Assembly (NCBI RefSeq): GCF_900129025.1
Contig: NZ_FQUM01000002.1
Location: 62,001 to 126,000 of the forward strand
Source of the DNA: Mariniphaga anaerophila
Lineage (GTDB): Bacteria; Bacteroidota; Bacteroidia; Bacteroidales; Prolixibacteraceae
Direction: 5' to 3'
Length of the DNA: 64,000 nucleotides
The notes below the pieces were generated by a model. The model was not told where the DNA came from, searched no databases, and worked only from the letters and a program-made list of their open reading frames with translations. Below, in pieces: positions 1 through 8,621 of this stretch; position 1 is the stretch's first letter; every line of letters begins with the position of its first letter. A program made the translations under genes and the position numbers.

Positions 1-794
1 ACGTGGCTTTTAATGCCCCTCACGACCCACGCCAATCGCCCAAAGAGTTTGTTGATATGTATCCTCCGGCAACTATCACTATTCCGCAAAATTACCTGCC
101 CGAACATCCTTTTGACCAGGGCGACAGCAAAATTCGCGATGAACAGATAGCTCCTTTTCCCCGCTCGAAAGATGCCGTGCAGTTACATCTAAGTGAATAC
201 TATGCTATTATAACACATGCCGACCGTGAAATCGGACGGATATTGAAAGCTTTAAAAGAGTCTGGTAAAGGGGGAAATACGTACGTAATTCTTACTTCTG
301 ACCATGGTTTAGCAGTAGGGCAGCATGGTTTAATGGGAAAACAAAACCAATACGACCATAGTGTGCGAATGCCCTTGGTTATTGCAGGCCCCGGACTTAA
401 GCCGGGAAAAAAGGTTGAAGAAATGGTGTACATGCAGAGTATGTTTGCCACAACCTGCGACCTGGCTGGGATTAAAATTCCGGAAACAGTTGATTTTAAA
501 AGCCTCAAACCATTAATGACCATGGAGCAGGCAAAAGGGGAGGATTATATTTTGGGGGCTTACAAGGATTTACAAAGAATGGTACGTTCTCAAAAGTTCA
601 AATTGATTGTTTATCCGAAAGTTGGAAAAATTCAATTGTTTGATGTGGCCAACGATCCTCTGGAAATGAATGACCTGGCGAACGAACCAACCTTTCGTTC
701 AGTTAAAAAGAAACTGATTACAAAACTCAAAAAACAGCAAAAGGAAATGGGTGACCCACTGGATTTAAAGCCTTACTTTCCGGATAGCTTTTAA
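1..794 (+). CDS. Sulfatase, C-terminal part (5' end outside window)
   Basis: This is the last 263 or so codons of a type I sulfatase, which hydrolyses sulfate esters, probably on a polysaccharide, in the periplasm. Visible are the mid-protein AFNAPHDPRQSP segment, the SDHG motif with following QHGLMGKQNQYDHSVRMP (metal and substrate site region of the alkaline phosphatase fold) and the C-terminal KLIVYP...LFDVANDP segment typical of family members that end with a small antiparallel sheet. The active-site Cys/Ser-x-Pro-x-Arg motif that becomes formylglycine lies upstream and cannot be seen. The frame is open to the left edge; the GTG at base 3 is internal. It is followed after 32 bp by a fucosidase in the same direction, so sulfated fucose-containing glycans are a reasonable substrate guess. 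Confidence 0.93.
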   Translation, partial: VAFNAPHDPRQSPKEFVDMYPPATITIPQNYLPEHPFDQGDSKIRDEQIAPFPRSKDAVQLHLSEYYAIITHADREIGRILKALKESGKGGNTYVILTSDHGLAVGQHGLMGKQNQYDHSVRMPLVIAGPGLKPGKKVEEMVYMQSMFATTCDLAGIKIPETVDFKSLKPLMTMEQAKGEDYILGAYKDLQRMVRSQKFKLIVYPKVGKIQLFDVANDPLEMNDLANEPTFRSVKKKLITKLKKQQKEMGDPLDLKPYFPDSF

Positions 795-826
795 CTTAAT
801 CCCTCGTAAATCAAAATCTCATTAAA

Positions 827-3235
827 ATGGTAAGAATTAAAATTCAATTTCTTGGTTTCATGATAATCGCCCTGGCTTTTGCATGTACCAACAAACAAAG
901 TCCTCAGTCTGAACTTAACCTTTGGTACAATCAACCTGCCGACGCCTCGGTTGCCGATGATCCCGATGGTTGGAAAGATGACCCGGAATGGTTAAATGCA
1001 TTACCATTAGGCAATGGTTCTTTGGGGGCAATGGTGTTTGGCGATGTGAACAAAGAACGCATCCAGCTAAGTGAAGAAAGCATGTGGTCGGGCAGTCCGG
1101 CCGATAATGACAATCCCGAGGCTCATAAACATTTGGGGAAAATACGTCAGCTTTTGTTTGATGGAAAGTATAAGGAAGCAACAGAGCTGACCAATAAAAC
1201 CCAGGTGTGCAAAGGAGTTGGAACCGGTCTGGGTAATGGAGCCGATGTTCCTTTTGGGTGTTTTCAGACATTGGGAAACCTTTGGATTGACAATGGGAAA
1301 GACTCTCCCTACGATAATTATTACCGCGAACTGGATTTAACAGATGCAGTTGTCAGGGTCTCCTATTCTCAGGATGGAGTAAATTACCAACGCGAAATAT
1401 TTACCAGCCAGCCCGATCAGGTAATGGTAGCCCGTTTTACTGCTGACAAACCGGGGCAAATATCGTTTTCATGTACCCTCGACCGCCCCGAACGTTTTCA
1501 TACCTATTCAGAAAACGGACAGCTTATTATGAAGGGCGCTTTAAATGATGGAAAAGGAGGCGAAAACCTTAAGTATATAGCAAGGCTAAAGGCGGTTAAC
1601 AAAAACGGGGACGTGAAATATTCCGGCTCGAAACTCATTGTAGAAAATGCAGATGAGGTAACTCTTTTCTTAACTGCTTCTACAAATTATGTCCTCAAAT
1701 ACCCTTCATACACAGGCAGAAATTGTGAATTACTAACGCTTGAAAATATCGAAAAAGCCATTAGCAGGCCGTATCAAAATTTGTTGCAAGCACACCTGAC
1801 CGAATACCAGCAATATTTTAGCCGGGTGAGCCTGGATTTAACTCCTGGAAAATTGGAGCCAATTCCTACCAATGAACGCCTGGCAATGTTTCGTAAGAGT
1901 AAATCAGACCCACATTTAGACGAATTGTTGTTTCAGTACGGCCGTTATTTGTTGATATCATCTTCGCGTCCTGGTACACTTCCGGCAAACCTGCAGGGAG
2001 TTTGGGCCAACAAAATTCAAACTCCCTGGAATGGCGACTACCATACCGATGTGAATGTACAAATGAATTACTGGCCTGCTGAAGTAACTAATCTTTCAGA
2101 AATGCACCTTCCGCTATTCGATTTAATAGAGGAAATGGCAAAACCCGGCAAAAAAACGGCATCTGTTCAGTACCAGATGGATGGGTGGGTGGTTCACCCG
2201 GTTTCCAATGTGTGGGGATATACTTCGCCCGGTGAGGAGGCCAGTTGGGGACTGCATTCGGGAGGTGGTGCCTGGATTAGTACTCACATATTTGAACACT
2301 ATGCTTTTACACTTGATAAGGAGTTTCTGAAAAGGATGTATCCCGTATTGGAAGGTTCTGTGCAGTTTTACATGGACTGGCTGACCGAAGACCCTAAAAC
2401 AGGCAAGTTGGTGTCTGGCCCGGCAGTGTCGCCTGAAAATACTTTTGAAGCACCAGACGGCAGCCTTTGCCAAATCAGTATGGGCCCTACCCATGACCAG
2501 CAAGTGATTTGGCAGTTGTTTTCCGATTATATTGAGGCTTCGCAAATCCTAGGTGTTCAGAATGAATTTACAGGTCAGGTTATTAATGCCAGGGAAAGAT
2601 TGGCCGGAAGTAAAGTCGGCTCTGATGGTCGGTTAATGGAATGGCCCGAGGAATTTCCAGAAACGGAGCCCGGTCATCGGCATATTTCCCATTTATTTGC
2701 GCTGCATCCCGGGGCACAGATTAACAGGAAAGATACACCTGAATTGATGAAAGCTGCCCGCAAATCGTTGGATTACCGGATTGCCAATGGCGGCGGTTAC
2801 ACCGGTTGGAGCGCTGCCTGGTTAATAAGCCAGTATGCCAGGTTAAACGATGGAGAAATGGCAAAACAAAGTTTAAACACTGTTCTTGCAAAGAGTATAT
2901 CGAATAACCTGTTTGGGCAGCACCCGCCTTTTCAGATGGATGCTAATTTTGGAGCTACGGCGGGAATCGCCGAAATGTTGATACAAAGTCACGCAGGGGC
3001 AATTCACCTTTTGCCGGCAATACCCAACGAATGGTCCTCAGGGGAAGTAAAAGGACTAGTTGCCAGAAATGGTTTTGAGATTGATATGGCATGGGAAAAT
3101 AACGAACTGACAAAAGCTGTTGTCTATTCAAAATACGGGGCTGAGTGTAAAATTAATTATAAAGGAAAAACCTTGGATTTCAATATTAAAAAAGGCGAAA
3201 AGAAAGAATTGACTGTGTCTGATTTTGAATCTTGA
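827..3235 (+). CDS. GH95 family alpha-L-fucosidase, lipoprotein
   Basis: An 802-residue glycoside hydrolase of family 95, which removes alpha-linked L-fucose (or L-galactose) by inversion. The N terminus has a hydrophobic stretch ending in a lipobox-like ALAFAC, so Cys20 is probably lipidated and the enzyme is anchored in the periplasm or on the outer membrane. Then come the N-terminal beta domain (LPLGNGSLGAMVFGD) and the (alpha/alpha)6 barrel. The catalytic segments expected from the characterised GH95 structure are present: DVNVQMNYW with Asn410 and Asn414, SPENTF with Glu537 as general acid, and QMDANFG with Asp705. Length is normal for the family. It lies 32 bp behind the sulfatase and is probably co-transcribed with it. 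Confidence 0.95.
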   Translation: MVRIKIQFLGFMIIALAFACTNKQSPQSELNLWYNQPADASVADDPDGWKDDPEWLNALPLGNGSLGAMVFGDVNKERIQLSEESMWSGSPADNDNPEAHKHLGKIRQLLFDGKYKEATELTNKTQVCKGVGTGLGNGADVPFGCFQTLGNLWIDNGKDSPYDNYYRELDLTDAVVRVSYSQDGVNYQREIFTSQPDQVMVARFTADKPGQISFSCTLDRPERFHTYSENGQLIMKGALNDGKGGENLKYIARLKAVNKNGDVKYSGSKLIVENADEVTLFLTASTNYVLKYPSYTGRNCELLTLENIEKAISRPYQNLLQAHLTEYQQYFSRVSLDLTPGKLEPIPTNERLAMFRKSKSDPHLDELLFQYGRYLLISSSRPGTLPANLQGVWANKIQTPWNGDYHTDVNVQMNYWPAEVTNLSEMHLPLFDLIEEMAKPGKKTASVQYQMDGWVVHPVSNVWGYTSPGEEASWGLHSGGGAWISTHIFEHYAFTLDKEFLKRMYPVLEGSVQFYMDWLTEDPKTGKLVSGPAVSPENTFEAPDGSLCQISMGPTHDQQVIWQLFSDYIEASQILGVQNEFTGQVINARERLAGSKVGSDGRLMEWPEEFPETEPGHRHISHLFALHPGAQINRKDTPELMKAARKSLDYRIANGGGYTGWSAAWLISQYARLNDGEMAKQSLNTVLAKSISNNLFGQHPPFQMDANFGATAGIAEMLIQSHAGAIHLLPAIPNEWSSGEVKGLVARNGFEIDMAWENNELTKAVVYSKYGAECKINYKGKTLDFNIKKGEKKELTVSDFES

Positions 3236-3392
3236 AAATGATTTCAAACAGTCTCAACATTTTTAAACGGAGTTTATTGAATGCTTTTTTGCAGGAGGCA
3301 GAAGGGTAAATATCTCGATTATTCTCCGGATTTAGGTGCGGATTTTCAGGTGCTGTTAATAACTCTCTTTTTCATTACAAACGGATTCCTTG

Positions 3393-3400
3393 TATCTTCG
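3393..3400 (+). promoter_or_regulatory. Possible -7 box of topB
   Basis: TATCTTCG differs by one base from the Bacteroidota -7 consensus TAnnTTTG. It ends 8 bp before the topB ATG, so a transcript starting from it would have almost no leader. No clear -33 TTTG is seen at the expected distance. Confidence 0.35.
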
Positions 3401-3408
3401 CAACACTT

Positions 3409-5703
3409 ATGATTGTTTGTATTGCAGAGAAACCAAGTGTCGCCAAAGAAATTGCCCAGGTGATTGGGGCAGGTTCCCGGAAAGATGGTTATTTCGAAGG
3501 AAATGGTTACCAGGTAACCTGGACCTTTGGACATTTTTGTACGTTGTGGCCGCCCGAGGATTATAAAGCCCAGTGGAAACGCTGGGACTTACATACCCTG
3601 CCCATGTTGCCCAAACATTTCGAAACCAAAGTAATGAAGGGCGATGGCGGGGTGACCAAGCAATTTAATACGATTAAGAAATTACTGAGTAAAACCGAAC
3701 TGGTGATTAACTGCGGTGATGCCGGGCAGGAAGGGGAGCTTATTCAGCGCTGGGTGATGAAAGAAGCCGGTTACAAAGGCGAGGTGAAACGTTTGTGGAT
3801 TTCGTCGCTGACCAACGAGGCCATAAAAACCGGGTTTCAAAAGCTACAGCCTGCAACTAATTTTGATAACCTGTTTTACGCCGGCAGTTCACGTGCCATT
3901 GGTGATTGGTTGCTCGGAATGAATGCCACCCGGTTGTACACCCTGAAATACGGCGGTTACAAGCAGGTATTGTCCATTGGGAGGGTGCAAACGCCAACGC
4001 TGGCCATGCTGGTAACCCGTCATTACGAAATCGAAAATTTTAAACCGCAGCCATACTGGGAGTTACAAACCACTTATCGCGATACGGTTTTTAGCAACAC
4101 CGAAGGAAAATTCTTCAAAAAAGAAGACGGTGAAAAATTGTTGAACCAGGTGTTGGGCAAAGATTTGTTTATCACCGATGTGGAAAAGAAAGACGGAAAA
4201 GAATATGCGCCCAAGCTATTTGACCTGACCAGTTTACAGGTGTATTGCAATACTCGTTTTGGATTGACTGCTGACGAAACCTTAAAAATTATTCAGCGGC
4301 TGTACGAAATGAAAGCCGTTACTTATCCGCGTGTTGATACCACGTTTTTGCCCAACGATTTATATCCTAAAATACCCGGAATTTTAAAAGGACTGAAAGG
4401 GTACACGCAATTTACCGGGAAGCTTTTGGAGAAAAAGATCAGGAAATCGGCCAGTGTTTTTAACGATAAAAAAGTTACCGATCACCACGCCATAATTCCG
4501 ACAGGTGAAGAGAAATTGCTGGGTGGCAACGAGAAAAATGTTTACGACTCTATTACGCGCCGTTTTCTGGCGGTGTTTTACCCCGATTGCACTGTAGCCA
4601 AAACACAGGTAAAAGCCGAAGTAGACACGGTGCAGTTTGTGGCTAACGGCAAGCAAATTCTACAACCGGGCTGGCGCGTTGTGTTTCAGGATGAAAATAG
4701 CAAAAGCGGCGATGGCGACACAATTCTTCCTGTATTCGAAACGGGAGAACACGGTCCGCACGAGCCCGCCTTTACCGAGAAAGAAACCAAGCCGCCGCGT
4801 TATTACACCGAGGCATCATTGTTACGTGCTATGGAAACTGCCGGTAAAAATGTGGACGATGAGGAGTTGCGCGATTTGATGAAAGGCAATGGAATTGGGC
4901 GCCCTTCAACACGAGCGGCCATTATTGAAACCTTGTTTAGGCGAAAATATATTGAGCGGAAGAAAAAGCAAATTCATCCCACAAAAATGGGAGTTCAGTT
5001 GATTGATACCATTCAGAATGAGCTGCTGAAGTCGGCCGAATTAACCGGGCAGTGGGAGAAGCGTTTGCGTGAAATTGAGCAGGGGGAATACAGTGCATCG
5101 ACGTTTATTTACGAAATGAAACGGATGGTTTACGATTTGGTGGTGGAAGTGCTCAGCGATAGAACAACGGTGAGGCTGGCTGCTCCCGAGTCGAAATCAA
5201 AGAAACCGGCAGCAAAGAAAAAAACGACAAATGCCACTGCCGGTAATGAAATGAAATGCCCAAAATGTTCAGAAGGGCAAATTCTGAAAGGGAAAAATGC
5301 CTACGGATGCAGCCGGTGGAAAGATGGTTGCGATTTCAGGCTTCCCTTTGTTTTTCTGGAGAAAAAGCTTACCGAAAAGCAAGTGGCCCGACTGCTTGCA
5401 AAGGGTGCTACCACAAAATTAAAAGGCTTTAAAATGGGCGACAAAAAAGTGGATGGAGTACTGAAGCTCACTGCTGATTTTAACGTGGAGTTTGTAAATA
5501 AAACTCCGGTAAAAAAGAAAGTAATTGATTCGACACCCAAATGTCCGAAATGTGGCGGCACTATTCTAAAAGGAAAAACAGCTTATGGTTGCAGCAACTG
5601 GAAACAAGGTTGCGATTTTAAAATTACATTCGATACCATTCGCGAAAAAGCCGCCGGAAGAAAGCTAACCAGGGAACTGGTATCGGAAATTATTGCTTCC
5701 TGA
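3409..5703 (+). CDS. topB: DNA topoisomerase III
   Basis: A 764-residue type IA topoisomerase of the TopB class, which decatenates DNA and relaxes negative supercoils in the cytoplasm. The Toprim domain opens at residue 1 (MIVCIAEKPSVAKEIA) with the acidic motif INCGDAGQEGE near residue 105. The active-site tyrosine is Tyr306 in MKAVTYPRVDTTFL, and the GIGRPSTRA motif typical of IA enzymes is near residue 495. The C terminus carries two zinc-ribbon modules (CPKC...YGCSRWKDGCDF and CPKCGG...YGCSNWKQGCDF) separated by a short TEKQVARLL helix element, as in many Bacteroidota TopB proteins. It stands alone, 173 bp after the fucosidase. Chromosomal and conjugative-element TopB look alike, but no mobile genes are nearby. 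Confidence 0.96.
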   Translation: MIVCIAEKPSVAKEIAQVIGAGSRKDGYFEGNGYQVTWTFGHFCTLWPPEDYKAQWKRWDLHTLPMLPKHFETKVMKGDGGVTKQFNTIKKLLSKTELVINCGDAGQEGELIQRWVMKEAGYKGEVKRLWISSLTNEAIKTGFQKLQPATNFDNLFYAGSSRAIGDWLLGMNATRLYTLKYGGYKQVLSIGRVQTPTLAMLVTRHYEIENFKPQPYWELQTTYRDTVFSNTEGKFFKKEDGEKLLNQVLGKDLFITDVEKKDGKEYAPKLFDLTSLQVYCNTRFGLTADETLKIIQRLYEMKAVTYPRVDTTFLPNDLYPKIPGILKGLKGYTQFTGKLLEKKIRKSASVFNDKKVTDHHAIIPTGEEKLLGGNEKNVYDSITRRFLAVFYPDCTVAKTQVKAEVDTVQFVANGKQILQPGWRVVFQDENSKSGDGDTILPVFETGEHGPHEPAFTEKETKPPRYYTEASLLRAMETAGKNVDDEELRDLMKGNGIGRPSTRAAIIETLFRRKYIERKKKQIHPTKMGVQLIDTIQNELLKSAELTGQWEKRLREIEQGEYSASTFIYEMKRMVYDLVVEVLSDRTTVRLAAPESKSKKPAAKKKTTNATAGNEMKCPKCSEGQILKGKNAYGCSRWKDGCDFRLPFVFLEKKLTEKQVARLLAKGATTKLKGFKMGDKKVDGVLKLTADFNVEFVNKTPVKKKVIDSTPKCPKCGGTILKGKTAYGCSNWKQGCDFKITFDTIREKAAGRKLTRELVSEIIAS

Positions 5704-5877
5704 GGAAATAATATTTTTAATCTCAAAAGAAAACGAAATGGTTTTGCTCGCATTAAGAGTCGGGTTGTAAATTCAGAATATCTGTATTTGTTTTGTGAAG
5801 AATAAAAACAATTGTCTTTTGCAGGCGAGTTTTGAAAAATATCAATAAGTTTACCTAAAATTTAAAACAATATTAAA

Positions 5878-7362
5878 ATGACTTCCAATAGAAGAACCTT
5901 TCTCAAAAACATTGGACTGGGAACGGGTGCAGCAGCAGCTGCGCCAATGTTAACTTCTTTTAGCGCTGGAACAAAAGAAGAAGCAAAATACATTCGAAAA
6001 TCAGCCGAACGTGCTCCCAAAATGGCTTTCAATATGTGTGGGTATGCTGCACCTAAACTTGATAAGGTGCGGGTTGGTTTTGTGGGAATTGGCGACCGTG
6101 GCTCAGGTGCCGTAAAACGTATGACTCACATCGAAGGTGTTGAAATTGTTGCACTTTGCGATGTTCGACAGGCGGCTGTTGATGGTGCTCAGAAGATTCT
6201 AAATGACGCCGGACTTCCTAAAGCGAAAGAATACACTGGTAGTGAAACTGCTTTTGAGAAATTATGCGCAGATGGAATTTGCGACCTTATTTATACCGCT
6301 ACACCCTGGGAATGGCACGTGCCAGTGGGAATTGCAGCCATGGAGGGTGGCGCTCATGCTGCGCTGGAAGTTTCGGCAGCAAAAACCATGGACGAGTGCT
6401 GGCAAATGGTAGAGACTTCAGAAAGAACAAAAAGGCATTGTGTGATTCTTGAGAATTGCTGTTACGACTTCTTTGAATTATTAACCTTAAATATGGTACG
6501 GCAAGGCGTTTTTGGCGATTTAATTCACGGTGAAGGAGCTTATATTCACGACCTCGATTACTGGCATTTTAATAAGCCAAAAGATGCTAAAATGACGGAC
6601 GGCGCATATTATAAAATGTGGCGTTTACATGAAAATAAACGAAAAGCTAATGTTTATCCTACGCACGGTTTGGGGCCGATTTGCCAGGCAATGAATATTA
6701 ATCGTGGCGATAAAATGGATTATCTGACTGCGATGATCTCTGACGATTTTACGTTGAAAAGCAGGATTGAGGAAAAAGCAAAGGAAGATCCTTTTTTTGA
6801 ACAGTTTTTGGGTTGGGATATGCGTGGAAATATGGATATGCAAATGATTAAAACATCTAAAGGCCGGACGATAATGATTCAGCATGACATTTCATCTCCC
6901 AGACCCTATTCAAGAATACACATGCTTAGCGGCACTAAATGCTTCGCGCAGAAATATCCGATTCAGCAAATTGCTTTTGGACATGCTGTGGCCGATGAAG
7001 CCCAGATGAAAGAACTACAGGAAAAATACACACCTGAAATAGTTCGCAGAGTTGGCGAAATGGCAAAACAAGTTGGAGGCCATGGCGGAATGGACTTTAT
7101 TATGGATTGGCGGTTGATTGACTTACTGCGCAACGGATTACCTATGGATATGGACGTATATGATGCAGCTGCCTGGAGCAGTATTACTCCACTAAGTGAA
7201 TGGTCGATTGCAAATGGTTCAAAACCTATTGAAATTCCTGACTTTACCCGCGGTGCATGGAAAACAAATAAACCTTTAAGTCTAAGTATGGAAGTTGGGG
7301 GAACAACAGGCGTTAGAAACATTAACAAAGTAGATTCCAAAGGACAACTGAATGTTAATTAA
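5878..7362 (+). CDS. Gfo/Idh/MocA oxidoreductase-fold protein, GH109-type alpha-N-acetylgalactosaminidase
   Basis: A 494-residue exported protein with a Tat signal (SNRRTFLKNIGLGTGAAAAA) followed by a Rossmann NAD-binding domain (VRVGFVGIGDRGSGAV at about residue 63). Gfo/Idh/MocA proteins are mostly dehydrogenases, but the export signal, the CGYAAPKLDKVRVG entry and the segments GTKCFAQKYP and GHGGMDFIMDWRLIDLL match the GH109 branch, which removes terminal alpha-GalNAc using tightly bound NAD+. GH109 activity is inferred from these motifs; a plain sugar oxidoreductase is the alternative. Its ATG has 174 bp of AT-rich sequence upstream, so it probably has its own promoter. It fits a mucin- or glycoprotein-degrading lifestyle together with the fucosidase upstream. 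Confidence 0.82.
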   Translation: MTSNRRTFLKNIGLGTGAAAAAPMLTSFSAGTKEEAKYIRKSAERAPKMAFNMCGYAAPKLDKVRVGFVGIGDRGSGAVKRMTHIEGVEIVALCDVRQAAVDGAQKILNDAGLPKAKEYTGSETAFEKLCADGICDLIYTATPWEWHVPVGIAAMEGGAHAALEVSAAKTMDECWQMVETSERTKRHCVILENCCYDFFELLTLNMVRQGVFGDLIHGEGAYIHDLDYWHFNKPKDAKMTDGAYYKMWRLHENKRKANVYPTHGLGPICQAMNINRGDKMDYLTAMISDDFTLKSRIEEKAKEDPFFEQFLGWDMRGNMDMQMIKTSKGRTIMIQHDISSPRPYSRIHMLSGTKCFAQKYPIQQIAFGHAVADEAQMKELQEKYTPEIVRRVGEMAKQVGGHGGMDFIMDWRLIDLLRNGLPMDMDVYDAAAWSSITPLSEWSIANGSKPIEIPDFTRGAWKTNKPLSLSMEVGGTTGVRNINKVDSKGQLNVN

Positions 7363-7539
7363 AAAGGCAGAAAAATAGTAAACATAACAACTTTTTCTGT
7401 TCTGAAGCGTGAATTATCCAATCAGTGATTGTATATGTAATTAGCGCATGTTAAGGGGTGTGCAGTCTCGTTATCCAGTAGTTTTTACACGAATGGGTAA
7501 GTTAGCATTAGAGCTAGCAATTGCTGATTGGGTAATTTT
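7363..7539. repeat. Imperfect inverted repeat 7413-7431 / 7518-7536
   Basis: Nothing coding is seen between the GH109 gene and the remnant. The stretch contains a 19-bp imperfect inverted repeat (16 of 19 positions complementary): ATTATCCAATCAGTGATTG at 7413 and CAATTGCTGATTGGGTAAT at 7518, with 86 nt between the arms. The right arm starts 3 bp beyond the stop codon of the minus-strand remnant, so the whole 124-bp structure sits just 3' of that reading frame. The arrangement resembles an integron attC site or a small palindromic element, but the invariant GTT of attC would be ATT here, so that reading is tentative. Confidence 0.55.
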
Positions 7540-7911
7540 TTAATTGAGTTTATCGGTTTTGGGTGTGTCACTTTGGCTATAATCTGATAGGTATATGTCA
7601 ATTCCTTTTTCAATTTTGTTTTCTAAAGCTTCTACTTTTGCTGGAATTTTGGTTGTTTGAAGAGCGTTCGGGAAATTTAGATAAACTGTTTCAACAGAAA
7701 ATCTAATGTTTTTTCTATTTCTATATGAAGATAACCTATTTATGTAGTCCTCTGCAATTTAGGAATAGGGTTCAGTAAGCCAAATTGAATCTGTTCCGAA
7801 TGGAATTTGGAGGTTTATTTTTAATCCTTTTATTCCGGATATTTGGAACTTATATAAATATCTCAAGTTAATTTGATAAGAAACTCTATTTTTTCTTGGA
7901 ACTTTCCTGTT
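7540..7911 (-). pseudogene. Gene remnant of unknown function with one in-frame stop
   Basis: On the minus strand one frame reads protein-like sequence from about 7911 down to a TAA at 7540-7542, interrupted by a single in-frame TAA at 7759-7761. The part before the stop includes FQISGIKGLKINLQIPFG and DSIWLTEPYS; the part after it is 72 open codons including AEDYINRLSSYRNRKNIRF and EALENKIEKGIDIYLSDYS. No in-frame ATG is found before the terminator of tRNA-Leu cuts in, so the N terminus is missing. The sequence is clearly more AT-rich than neighbouring genes, which suggests transfer. I do not recognise the family. It looks like a decayed foreign gene left behind the tRNA. Confidence 0.55.
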
Positions 7912-7949
7912 AAAAAAAATCCTGTAATTCATCGAATTACAGGATTTTT
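7912..7949 (-). terminator. Intrinsic terminator of tRNA-Leu
   Basis: A perfect 15-bp stem (7915-7929 with 7935-7949) around a 5-nt loop, ending in a run of T on the minus strand. It begins 2 bp behind the 3' end of the tRNA. Confidence 0.85.
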
Positions 7950-7950
7950 G

Positions 7951-8034
7951 TGCCCAGTAAAGGACTCGAACCTTCACATCCAAATGGATACTAGTCCCTG
8001 AAACTAGCGCGTCTACCAATTCCGCCAACTGGGC
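7951..8034 (-). tRNA. tRNA-Leu (anticodon CAG)
   Basis: An 84-nt class II tRNA. The 7-bp acceptor stem pairs GCCCAGT with ACTGGGC, discriminator A; the D-arm contains GCGGAATTGGTAGACGC; the anticodon stem is CTAGT/ACTAG with loop TTCAGGG, giving anticodon CAG for CUG codons; a long variable arm (TATCCATTTGGATGT) and a T-arm with TTCGAGT follow. The CCA end is not encoded. An apparent protein frame that starts MAELVDALVSG is only the tRNA read as codons. Confidence 0.96.
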
Positions 8035-8096
8035 ATTTGCTGAAAGAACTCATTAAGCTGCGATTCGTATTGTCGCACTTGCTTAAATTCGCGGTG

Positions 8097-8104
8097 CAAA
8101 TATA
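8097..8104 (-). promoter_or_regulatory. Probable -7 box of the tRNA-Leu promoter
   Basis: On the minus strand TATATTTG matches TAnnTTTG exactly. Transcription would start near 8092, giving a 5' extension of roughly 58 nt before the mature tRNA. A TTG lies about 22 nt upstream, slightly farther than usual for the -33 element. Confidence 0.45.
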
Positions 8105-8144
8105 TAAAAAAACGCCACTGTCAGCGCAATTTCTGACGAATTTT

Positions 8145-8615
8145 TTATTGCATGTTGATTTGTTCTCCAACAGTATGCTTTTCGCAGTATTTGCACTTCA
8201 GCGCAATGGGAGAAGTACTTATTACATCGAAGCAGGTCGTTATTTTTTCGTGGTTGGTTATACACTTCGGGTTGAAGCACTTAACAATTCCAGTAATTAC
8301 TTTCGGAATCTCAACAACTTTCTTTTCAACAACACCGTAGTCCCTGATGATATTTAGTTTGGCATGGGGAGCAATCAATGCAATTTTGTTTATTTCGTCG
8401 TCCTCAAAAAATTTATCAGACACTTTAATAATTGCCTTGCTTCCTAATTTTTCACTTTCGAGGTTGGTGCCGAATGTTATTTGGTTGGGAATTTTATTTA
8501 ATCCGAGTATTGAAATTACTTTAAACAGGTTCTGTGCCGGAATATGATCGATAACAGTACCTTCTTTAATGGCACTTACTTTTAATTTGAGTTTTTTCTT
8601 TTTTTCGTCACTCAT
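8145..8615 (-). CDS. pyrI: Aspartate carbamoyltransferase regulatory subunit
   Basis: A 156-residue PyrI, the nucleotide-binding regulatory chain of aspartate transcarbamoylase, which makes the enzyme respond to CTP and ATP in pyrimidine synthesis. The N-terminal allosteric domain shows EGTVIDHIPAQNLFKVISILG; the C-terminal zinc domain has the four-cysteine set in KCFNPKCITNHE and LKCKYCE. The lysine-rich start (MSDEKKKKLKLKVSAIK) matches the usual length. It starts 6 bp after the pyrB stop and is surely in one operon with it. Confidence 0.96.
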   Translation of the reverse strand: MSDEKKKKLKLKVSAIKEGTVIDHIPAQNLFKVISILGLNKIPNQITFGTNLESEKLGSKAIIKVSDKFFEDDEINKIALIAPHAKLNIIRDYGVVEKKVVEIPKVITGIVKCFNPKCITNHEKITTCFDVISTSPIALKCKYCEKHTVGEQINMQ

Positions 8616-8621
8616 GGCTTT

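Noticed and set aside
3409-5703. topB as a marker of an integrated conjugative element
   Set aside because: No relaxase, tra, integrase or toxin gene around; TopB is also chromosomal in this phylum.
7759-8028. 89-codon frame on the minus strand starting MAELVDALVSG
   Set aside because: Its first 30 codons are the tRNA-Leu gene read as protein, the next ones are the terminator hairpin; only the end belongs to the gene remnant described separately.
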